In this document: one piece after another, positions 54,101 to 60,080 of the stretch
Position numbering within the stretch: the first letter of the stretch is position 1
How the letters are laid out: every line of letters begins with the position of its first letter
Assembly: GCF_963662555.1 (NCBI RefSeq)
Contig: NZ_OY759719.1
Span: forward strand, 1,942,985 to 2,006,984
Origin: Thiomicrorhabdus sp.
Lineage (GTDB): Bacteria; Pseudomonadota; Gammaproteobacteria; Thiomicrospirales; Thiomicrospiraceae
DNA: 64,000 nt
Direction of reading: 5' to 3'
Position numbers and translations under genes: made by a program
The notes under the pieces: model-generated
What the model was told of the DNA's origin: nothing
The model's database searches: none
The model's input: the letters and a program-made list of their open reading frames with translations, nothing else

Positions 54101-55138
54101 ATATAAAGGCACAATTTCGGTATTTTTTAATTGATGTTTGCGTAATGCCTCTGCGGTCTCTTTAATGTCTCGTTCACCAACCTGAAACACCAAGACATCA
54201 CCAAATGGGTCTTCATGAGCTAGCTCATCAATTGCATCAACAATGCCTGTAACCATATCTTGTTCAATTTCATTACCGGCATCATCTTTATACACCGACA
54301 AAGGTCGGTAACGCAGTTCAACAGGGTAAGTTCTACCTGAAACTTCCATAACCGGAGGGCGTTTACCAGCAATCGTAAAATGGTCTGCAAATCGCTGAGT
54401 ATCTATGGTGGCAGAAGTAATAATGACTTTTAAATCTGGTCGTTTAGGCAGGAGTTGTTTAAGAATACCGAGCAAAAAATCGATATTAATACTACGCTCA
54501 TGGGCTTCATCGATAATAATTGCTTCGTACTGGCTTAGGTAACGGTCATTTTGTACTTCGGCTAGCAAAATACCATCCGTCATCACTTTTATTAGACTGT
54601 TCTCATGCACCTGGTCTAAAAAACGCACTTGATAACCGACGATTTGTCCAAGAGATGAACCAAGTTCTTCTGATATTCTTTCTGCTACACTGCGAGCGGC
54701 TAGTCGTCTTGGCTGAGTACAACCAATCTTACCGTGCACACCTAACCCAGCCTCTAAACAGATTTTAGGAATCTGTGTGGTTTTACCTGAACCAGTTTCA
54801 CCAGCAATCACCACAACTTGATTATTTTTAATCAGATCAACCAGTTCAGCTTTTTTACTGGCAACAGGCAAAGCATCATCGTACTCAATATTGGGCACGG
54901 TTTTTTGACGTGTTTCTACTTTTAATAGGGAGTTTTGTAACTTCTCACTCCAAGACAACCAGGCCTGGTGATTTGTTAACTCTGCTTCAGACAAGCCATC
55001 TAAAGCCGCTTTCTTATATTCTTTTTGCAAAAAATAACGGTCTTTAATCATACAACGAGAAATATTTTTTTGTATTTCACTTGGTATTGCACTTGTTGTA
55101 TTTGATGCTGATAAATTGGTGGTTGACGATGATGCCAT
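51101..55138 (-). CDS. hrpA: ATP-dependent RNA helicase HrpA
   Basis: A very large DEAH-box helicase, 1345 residues, the usual HrpA size, which resolves stalled ribosomes in E. coli. Visible motifs: GETGSGKTTQIP (about 115-126), TQPRRLAARSVAERI, DEAH in IIIDEAHERSINIDF, SATIDTQRF and QRKGRCGRVSNGICIRLY. These are followed by the HA2/OB-fold domains and the long DUF3418 C-terminal domain. Three palindrome cores (51214, 53969, 54958) and two one-mismatch variants (52315, 53128) lie in the gene. The closest upstream neighbour is divergent. Confidence 0.96.
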   Translation of the reverse strand: MASSSTTNLSASNTTSAIPSEIQKNISRCMIKDRYFLQKEYKKAALDGLSEAELTNHQAWLSWSEKLQNSLLKVETRQKTVPNIEYDDALPVASKKAELVDLIKNNQVVVIAGETGSGKTTQIPKICLEAGLGVHGKIGCTQPRRLAARSVAERISEELGSSLGQIVGYQVRFLDQVHENSLIKVMTDGILLAEVQNDRYLSQYEAIIIDEAHERSINIDFLLGILKQLLPKRPDLKVIITSATIDTQRFADHFTIAGKRPPVMEVSGRTYPVELRYRPLSVYKDDAGNEIEQDMVTGIVDAIDELAHEDPFGDVLVFQVGERDIKETAEALRKHQLKNTEIVPLYARLSMSEQQKVFQTSQKRRIILSTNVAETSLTVPGIKYVIDPGLVRISRYSVRNKVQRLPIEKISQASANQRKGRCGRVSNGICIRLYDEEDFKARPEFTDPEIHRTSLSSVILTMTQLKLGAVNRFPFIEAPSDKSINDGFRQLHELGALDDNRRLTEEGRQIARLPIDPSVAKMVIEAEKNGVLHEVLVIAAVLSIQDPRDINETTMQAARNAHKQFEDERSDFLFFLNLWRFYEHQRRHLTQNKLRKLCKTNFLSYMRMKEWHELTLQLEQSLKRIGMKIGELHLYEEVRNRGPQGQEGEVKERLSDLHSIAVHRSLLAGLLGNVATKDDEKSYLGARNTKLFIHPSSSLFKRKPKWILSAELVETTKLYARTNANIDVRWVEGLAKHLIKHSYSDPHWQKKAGQVGAYESITLYGLPIVTRRHCNYGPINPADAHKIFLRHALVEGELFTNAKFFVHNQALIQKIEKLEHKLRRPDFLVDEEVLYQFYDERIPKHIYSKPAFDKWVKKTEKESPQTLQTLFLTEQDLMKQKASESLLVDFPDQVHLSNQMSLEVDYHFEPGQKRDGLIYHLPLSTLNTVNVEDFEWLTPGLLKEKTAFYIKSLPKSLRKQFIPAPQYADLVLTEMNPEKILSGSKKEPYLNQLVWALNRRANVKVSLNDLMDVELPDYLMPFFVLEDDKARKLAENSSLMALKDEYQHLVDAKIQKHQAKQKSEDTVITEWDFGDLAESQTIKSQGKEMLAFPALQVQKDKIVLGLMGEQQAALEAHGQAVLKLIERLLTDKSKYLQKKLPMQKACLCYAPYGTCQDLTQQVIDRALHDLVPAPEKVRTQKAFEETLNQVQSNWIDIAQRIAKQVNTIFTLHQQVAKQVRGRVNPRWLASVSDIQQQLDDLISKDFVRNTPDFWFKQIERYLKALQVRLEKLDLDPNKDQKSIREIQPVIAKYQEMAKEPAYQNLPGLVDIRWMIEELRISLFSQPMKTIKPVSIQRIEKQIQAL
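51214..51223. repeat. Iterated palindrome core (in hrpA)
   Basis: CCAGGCCTGG, A before and C after; minus-strand reading Leu-Pro-Gly-Leu-Val. Confidence 0.85.
53969..53978. repeat. Iterated palindrome core (in hrpA)
   Basis: CCAGGCCTGG, A before and G after; read as Asp-Pro-Gly-Leu-Val within the conserved helicase core. Confidence 0.85.
54958..54969. repeat. Iterated palindrome ACCAGGCCTGGT (in hrpA)
   Basis: Perfect 12-mer; read as His-Gln-Ala-Trp-Leu near the HrpA N-terminus. Confidence 0.9.
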
Positions 55139-55311
55139 AACTATAGATAATAACCAGATTAATTTTTTATATCGAAAGTTTGTTTAAGAACAAATATTGC
55201 GACTATAAAGGTGTCTTTAAAAGCTGTATTATAGCAAATACATTACTGAATACGCTGCCAATACGTAGCTCAACAATTCAGCTTTCACCTAACCAATTAA
55301 GGACTAGCATC

Positions 55312-56004
55312 ATGAAAATTCGCCAATTATTTGATTACGACACATGGACTTACACCTATTTACTATGGGACGAAGCAACCAAAGAAGCGGCGGTAATTGA
55401 TTGCGTGTTAGAACAGGTTGACCGTGATATTCAGCATATTGAAGAACTTGGCTTAAATGTTAAGTATCTTTTAGAAACCCATATTCATGCCGACCACATT
55501 ACGGGTGCTGGCCCAATTCGTAAACGTACTCACGGAAAAATTGTCGTACACAAAAACTCAGGCTCTGAATGTGCTGATATTTTAGCGGTTGAAGGTGATG
55601 TATTTAAACTGGGAGAGCAAGAGATTAAAGTCATGCACACACCAGGTCACACAAATAATGATATTACTTACTTGATTGATGGTGCTGCTTTTACTGGCGA
55701 TACATTATTAGTTCGTGATTGTGGACGAACAGATTTTCAATTAGGCAGCAATGAAGATATGTACCACTCATTAACTGAAAAGCTATTTAACTTACCTGAA
55801 GATACCTTAGTTTTTCCTGCACATGATTACAAAGGCTTTACTCAAAGTACCATTGGTGAAGAGAAGCAGTTTAATACCCGTGCTGGTAACGGCAAACCTT
55901 TCCAAGACTTCTCAACCATTATGGATGGTTTAAATTTACCTAATCCAAAACGTATTGATATCTCAGTACCAGGTAACTTAAAGTGCGGTAATTTAGACGA
56001 CTAA
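55312..56004 (+). CDS. ETHE1-like persulfide dioxygenase (metallo-beta-lactamase fold)
   Basis: A 230-residue protein with the metal-binding motif HIHADH (His57, His59, Asp61, His62), then MHTPGHTNND, FTGDTLLVRDCGRTDFQ and VFPAHDYKGF. The GRTDFQ and AHDY segments are diagnostic of the ETHE1 persulfide dioxygenase group rather than glyoxalase II. These enzymes oxidise glutathione persulfide to sulfite, which fits a sulfur-metabolising organism. The start is ATG 55312 with AAGGA at 55299-55303; the frame is open 44 codons further upstream, but without family similarity. Confidence 0.9.
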   Translation: MKIRQLFDYDTWTYTYLLWDEATKEAAVIDCVLEQVDRDIQHIEELGLNVKYLLETHIHADHITGAGPIRKRTHGKIVVHKNSGSECADILAVEGDVFKLGEQEIKVMHTPGHTNNDITYLIDGAAFTGDTLLVRDCGRTDFQLGSNEDMYHSLTEKLFNLPEDTLVFPAHDYKGFTQSTIGEEKQFNTRAGNGKPFQDFSTIMDGLNLPNPKRIDISVPGNLKCGNLDD

Positions 56005-56040
56005 ACCGCGACTAAATTACAACTTAAAACCTGACCTACA

Positions 56041-56079
56041 AAAAAGCCCGATTGAATTTAAATTCAATCGGGCTTTTTT
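56041..56079. terminator. Strong bidirectional intrinsic terminator
   Basis: A near-perfect hairpin: AAAAAGCCCGATTGAATTT pairs with AAATTCAATCGGGCTTTTTT. It ends the ETHE1-like gene on the plus strand and has A's before and T's after, so it also works on the minus strand. Confidence 0.93.
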
Positions 56080-56125
56080 AATGCCTGGTGATCAAGAAGA
56101 GCTATTATCACCATTATCAAATCAC

Positions 56126-56353
56126 GTTAGATTGTCCTCTAACACCGCCAGTTCAAGGAAAAACAAGAGAGTGTACGAATAGTGCTCGATCGTTTTTGAC
56201 AAAGAAATGGCGGTGTTAGAGCTTGTAACGATGACAGTTAAAACGAGTTAGATTGTTCTATAACACTGCCAGTTCAAGGAAAAACAAGGGAGTGTACGAA
56301 TAGTACTCGACCGTTTTTGACAAAGAAATGGCGGTGTTAGAGGACAATCTAAC
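56126..56353. repeat. Tandem MITE-like element with perfect terminal inverted repeats
   Basis: The outer ends 56126-56150 and 56329-56353 are perfect 25-bp inverted repeats. Inside, the left end repeats with three differences at 56247-56271 and the right-end sequence TGGCGGTGTTAGAG occurs at 56208-56221. There are thus two head-to-tail units 121 bases apart, each with the same interior (GTTCAAGGAAAAACAAG, then GTGTACGAATAGT, then CGTTTTTGACAAAGAAATGG). No frame longer than about 20 codons is conserved. It ends four bases from the stop codon of the slyD-like gene. The structure is that of a non-autonomous transposable element; the transposase family is unknown. Confidence 0.75.
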
Positions 56354-56357
56354 CGTT

Positions 56358-56783
56358 TTAATGGACTTCTAGGACTTCTACTTTATAATCCAAGGTTTTA
56401 TCCGCTAATGGATGATTACCATCCAAATAAACCTTATCTTCAGTAACTTCTACAATACGAAATACCACCGTATTTCCATCTGGGTCTTCCGTTTCTACAG
56501 TTGAACCGACTTCAATTTCAACGTTATCTTCAAAATTTTCTGGTCCGGCAAATACAATTAAATCTTGGCTAGTAACACCATAAGCTTTTTCTGGTGGAAT
56601 AGTTACTTTGGCTTCAAATCCTGGTTCTTCACCTTCTAAAAACTCTTCTAAGCCTTCAATAATTTCGCCTTCACCTTGAATATAGATCACAGGGTCTGAG
56701 TCAAATGTTGAATCGATGATATTGCCTTTATCATCACGTAACTCATAGTGAAATGTTACACGGCTGCCTTTTTTAATTCTCAT
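56358..56783 (-). CDS. FKBP-type peptidyl-prolyl isomerase, SlyD/SlpA-like
   Basis: A 141-residue cytosolic FKBP with insert-in-flap domain: VTFHYELRDDKGNIIDSTFDSD, GLEEFLEGEEPGFEAKVTIPPEKAYG, FAGPENFEDN and YLDGNHPLADKTLDYKVEVLEV. It has no metal-binding His tail, so it is nearer SlpA-like members than E. coli SlyD. It is more acidic than the copy at 42103-42555. Its stop codon abuts the repeat element, so the native transcript end may have been displaced by that insertion. Confidence 0.9.
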   Translation of the reverse strand: MRIKKGSRVTFHYELRDDKGNIIDSTFDSDPVIYIQGEGEIIEGLEEFLEGEEPGFEAKVTIPPEKAYGVTSQDLIVFAGPENFEDNVEIEVGSTVETEDPDGNTVVFRIVEVTEDKVYLDGNHPLADKTLDYKVEVLEVH

Positions 56784-56869
56784 AACTGACCCTTTAATAC
56801 TTTAATGTGATGTGAACAGGTTTTTTGCTTTAAAATAATGGACGATATTTTACCGTAAAGAGAATACAA

Positions 56870-57571
56870 ATGCGTCAGATTATCTTAGATACTGAAACAA
56901 CAGGTTTTGAACCCCAAAATGGTGATCGGATTATTGAGATTGGTGCGGTTGAAATGGTGAAACGCCGTCTTACTCACAACAATTATCATCAATATGTTTT
57001 TCCAGAACGTTCTGTGCCGCAAGAAGCGATTGAGGTCCACGGTATAACCGATGACTTTCTAAAAGATAAACCAATCTTTGCCAAAATTGCTGATGACTTT
57101 ATGGAATATGTAAAGGGTGCAGAACTTATTATTCACAACGCCCCTTTCGACGTAGGCTTTATTAACCATGAACTCTCTCTTTTACCTAACAATAAATGGG
57201 GGAAGATAGAAGACCATTGCGTGATAACAGACTCACTTAAAATGGCTCGTAAAACCTATCCTGGTCAGAGAAACTCATTAGATGCTCTTTGTAAACGTCT
57301 GTATATAGACAACTCAAATCGTACTCTTCACGGGGCTTTACTCGATTCAGAAATCTTAGCCGATGTATATTTGGCAATGACTGGTGGACAGACCGCCCTA
57401 ATACTAAATGCCGACAGTCAACAAAACGCCAATAATGAAGATATTCAAGTACGAATTAGAAGTGATCGACCTCAATTAAGAGTCATTAAAGCCTCTGATG
57501 CTGAAACCATTTTGCATGAGAAGAAGTTAGAAGAAATTTCAAAAAAATGTGGTGAATCTGTAGCCTGGTAA
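56870..57571 (+). CDS. dnaQ: DNA polymerase III epsilon subunit
   Basis: This is the proofreading 3'-5' exonuclease of the replicative polymerase. The 233-residue protein has the DEDDh motifs: DTETTG with Asp7 and Glu9, ExoII in IIHNAPFDVGFI, and ExoIII with HGALLDSEILADVY (the catalytic His and Asp). A C-terminal region follows the TGGQ segment that normally binds the polymerase subunit. It is convergent with rnhA; in E. coli the two are divergent neighbours, so the gene has been inverted relative to that order. Confidence 0.96.
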   Translation: MRQIILDTETTGFEPQNGDRIIEIGAVEMVKRRLTHNNYHQYVFPERSVPQEAIEVHGITDDFLKDKPIFAKIADDFMEYVKGAELIIHNAPFDVGFINHELSLLPNNKWGKIEDHCVITDSLKMARKTYPGQRNSLDALCKRLYIDNSNRTLHGALLDSEILADVYLAMTGGQTALILNADSQQNANNEDIQVRIRSDRPQLRVIKASDAETILHEKKLEEISKKCGESVAW

Positions 57572-57676
57572 CTAATTAAGTAACAACGATAAATTACTAA
57601 GGCGAATTCGTTTGTGGTTTAAATGACTCAATTTTAAAAGACATATTCGCGTAATTGGCCTTAACCTATTAACAGC

Positions 57677-58141
57677 TTAACCTTGCCTCATCATTTGTAA
57701 TTCATCAATTGCCAAATTGGCCAATTCATCCACCCGCTCATTTTCTGGGTGACCAGAATGGCCTTTAACCCAAAACCATTGTACTTTATGACCTTGCATT
57801 GCCGCGTCTAAACGAATCCACAACTCTTTATTTTTTACGGGTTGGTTGGCTGAAGTTTTCCAACCGTTTTTTTGCCATCCTTCCATCCATTTTGTTACGC
57901 CGTTTTTCACATACTGTGAATCGGTTGTAATATGAACCACGCTCGCTCGATTTAACACTTCAAATGCTTGAATAGCGGCCATTAATTCCATTTGGTTATT
58001 GGTCGTATTTTCTTGAAAACCGTTAAGCTCTTTAAAATGTAAACCGTATTTCAAAAGAACACCCCACCCTCCAGGGCCTGGATTGCCTCGACAGCCTCCA
58101 TCGGTAAAGGCATAAACAATTGACGTATTCTGTAATGACAT
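57677..58141 (-). CDS. rnhA: Ribonuclease HI
   Basis: Cytosolic nuclease that cuts RNA in RNA-DNA hybrids. The 154-residue protein has all four carboxylates: Asp in FTDGGCRGNPGPGGWG, Glu in NNQMELMAAI, Asp in ITTDSQYV and Asp in NERVDELAN, plus the His-containing loop VKGHSGHPENE. Length is normal. It lies downstream of the yafS-like gene on the same strand, and both belong to the mltD-gloB-yafS-rnhA-dnaQ neighbourhood known from enterobacteria. Confidence 0.97.
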   Translation of the reverse strand: MSLQNTSIVYAFTDGGCRGNPGPGGWGVLLKYGLHFKELNGFQENTTNNQMELMAAIQAFEVLNRASVVHITTDSQYVKNGVTKWMEGWQKNGWKTSANQPVKNKELWIRLDAAMQGHKVQWFWVKGHSGHPENERVDELANLAIDELQMMRQG

Positions 58142-58265
58142 TTTGATTCTTTTAATTGGTTGTTTTATTAGTGATTAATTAATGACTAATTAATGATTAT
58201 TTGATGATTAGTATTGGCATTTAATTAGAACTTTTTAACTCAGTTTTTATCTTTTTTTTGAATTT

Positions 58266-58277
58266 ACCAGGCCTGGT
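58266..58277. repeat. Iterated palindrome ACCAGGCCTGGT, extended (intergenic)
   Basis: Centre of a perfect 20-bp palindrome (58262-58281), between rnhA and the methyltransferase gene. Confidence 0.92.
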
Positions 58278-58328
58278 AAATCAGTCAACTTAATAACTAA
58301 AAAACACAATAAAAGTTAAAAATTATGA

Positions 58329-59129
58329 TTACTTTTTCAGGTTCTTTTTGTCTGTTGGTTGTTTTTTATATGAACCTGATCGTTGAGAGGCAACGGCACC
58401 ATTTCTAATACCTTGCCACCTAGGTAAATGCCATTTTAAACCAACTAAAGTTGGTGAATCGACATGTTTTCTTGCCACCAAACAATAAACATTTCCAAAA
58501 TCTAAACCAATTCGTTTAAAACCTTTTTCTATGGTTTCTATGGTCTTTGCCCAGAATTTATATTTCTCATTTTGAGCAAAACACATTACCGAGCTGTATT
58601 TTACGGTTTTTACATCGTAACCCAAGACCTCAAGCCACTCTTTTAAACGGCCTACACGACGATAATGGGCATCATTAAACCCTGATAATTTAGAAAAATG
58701 TTTTAACCTTAATGGCATGCAAGCTAATGAATTAAAACCAGTAATTACAATATGCCCTTCTGGCAATAACATACTATCTACCTGACGCAGAAGGTAGTAA
58801 GGATCATCAACCGTTTCAAGGGTATGCGGTAAAAAAACCACATCCGCTTTTTCTTTACCTATGGGTAAAAAATCAAGCTCTGCCTGTATCCAACAAATAT
58901 CTTTACTGTTTACTATTTTAGGTGAGATAACTTCATCAACTAATAGCTTGCATGAAATCCGGCTGCTCGCTAATAAGCTGGTTTTAGATACACATCCAAG
59001 TTGCACTAAAAAGTAACCAAAAAGGTTATGTAATGCATCATCAACCAGACGTTTTTCTTGTTCATAAACCACCTCTCCGGGTGAGGTAGCAAACCATTTT
59101 TCTAAAAACTGCTGAAATCCCACATTCAT
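58329..59129 (-). CDS. YafS-like class I SAM-dependent methyltransferase
   Basis: A 266-residue protein resembling E. coli YafS, whose gene also lies between gloB and rnhA. The N-terminal region (FLEKWFATSPGEVVYEQEKRL at its start) is typical of that subgroup. The SAM-binding site is degenerate: glycine-rich motif I is hard to find, but IGKEKADVVFLPHTLETVDDP and ILPEGH-type LLPEGHIVITGFNSLA correspond to motifs II and III of methyltransferase family 11. Substrate unknown. It is divergent from gloB, 76 bases apart. Confidence 0.8.
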   Translation of the reverse strand: MNVGFQQFLEKWFATSPGEVVYEQEKRLVDDALHNLFGYFLVQLGCVSKTSLLASSRISCKLLVDEVISPKIVNSKDICWIQAELDFLPIGKEKADVVFLPHTLETVDDPYYLLRQVDSMLLPEGHIVITGFNSLACMPLRLKHFSKLSGFNDAHYRRVGRLKEWLEVLGYDVKTVKYSSVMCFAQNEKYKFWAKTIETIEKGFKRIGLDFGNVYCLVARKHVDSPTLVGLKWHLPRWQGIRNGAVASQRSGSYKKQPTDKKNLKK

Positions 59130-59205
59130 GGCTCTTTTCCCAGTATTTTTTTATGTATTTTTGATAGAATAAGCCCAATTATAACAATTGGTTTTTGCAT
59201 CTTAT

Positions 59206-59982
59206 ATGAATATCGTTGGCTTACCCGCTCTCATTGGCACTTATGACAATTATATTTGGATTATGCACGACGCTCATCAGGCCTGGATTATTGACCCTGG
59301 AGAATCAAGTCAAGTCATTGATTATCTAAATAAAAATCAACTGACCGCTAAAGGTATTTTAATCACGCATCAGCATGGTGATCATGTTAACGGCATTGAA
59401 AACATTCTTAGCCACTTCCCCCATACAACGGTGTATGGTCCAGCAAAAGCAAACCACTCGTCTATTCAAGTAAAATGCAAAGAAGGTGATATTGTAACCT
59501 TAACAGATGATGTGCAATTGACCGTTTTAGATACCCCTGGCCACACTAAAGACCACATTGCGTTTTATAACGATACCCTGCTATTTTGTGGTGACACTTT
59601 ATTTACCGCAGGCTGTGGACGAGTATTAGGCGGAACCGTTGAGCAGTTTAGTGAATCTATTTTGAAGTTACGAAACTTACCCGATAACTTAGCATTTTAC
59701 TGTGCTCATGAATATACCAATACCAATCTTACGTTTGCTAAATTAGTTGAACCTCAAAATAATGACTTGCAAAAACGAATTGAACTGACTCATATTAATT
59801 ACCCATCAATACTGAAAGAGCCACAATCTACTCTGGGTGAAGAGAAAGCAACTAATCCATTTTTAAGATTTGATACCGCAGAACTTAAACGCAAGCTTGT
59901 TGAACGTGGAGCTAGCGAAAATGCTAGCAGCTTATTTGCGACCTTAAGAGAATGGAAAGATGAGTTTGACAGGCAAAACTAA
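59206..59982 (+). CDS. gloB: Hydroxyacylglutathione hydrolase (glyoxalase II)
   Basis: GloB hydrolyses S-lactoylglutathione, finishing methylglyoxal detoxification. From ATG 59206 the product is 258 residues. It has the metal motif THQHGDHVNG (His55, His57, Asp59, His60), LDTPGHTKDHIAF, LFCGDTLFTAGCGRVLGG and AHEYTNTNLTFA, with the glutathione-binding C-terminal helices ending in the LFATLREWKDEF segment. A one-mismatch palindrome variant (about 59278) encodes His-Gln-Ala-Trp in the N-terminal strand. Six further codons upstream are in frame but outside the family. Confidence 0.95.
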   Translation: MNIVGLPALIGTYDNYIWIMHDAHQAWIIDPGESSQVIDYLNKNQLTAKGILITHQHGDHVNGIENILSHFPHTTVYGPAKANHSSIQVKCKEGDIVTLTDDVQLTVLDTPGHTKDHIAFYNDTLLFCGDTLFTAGCGRVLGGTVEQFSESILKLRNLPDNLAFYCAHEYTNTNLTFAKLVEPQNNDLQKRIELTHINYPSILKEPQSTLGEEKATNPFLRFDTAELKRKLVERGASENASSLFATLREWKDEFDRQN

Positions 59983-60080
59983 TTTGTTTGCATGCTAATA
60001 AAAAATTGAAACATATTTACAACAGAAATTAACCAAGATACAAAACACCAAAAAACGATTAACTCAAAAAAATAATAAAC

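Noticed and set aside
55180..55311. A 44-codon upstream extension of the ETHE1-like gene
   Set aside because: No family similarity, and AAGGA lies correctly before ATG 55312.
56126..56353. CRISPR array
   Set aside because: Only two long units with conserved interiors and inverted ends; there are no short repeats with unique spacers.
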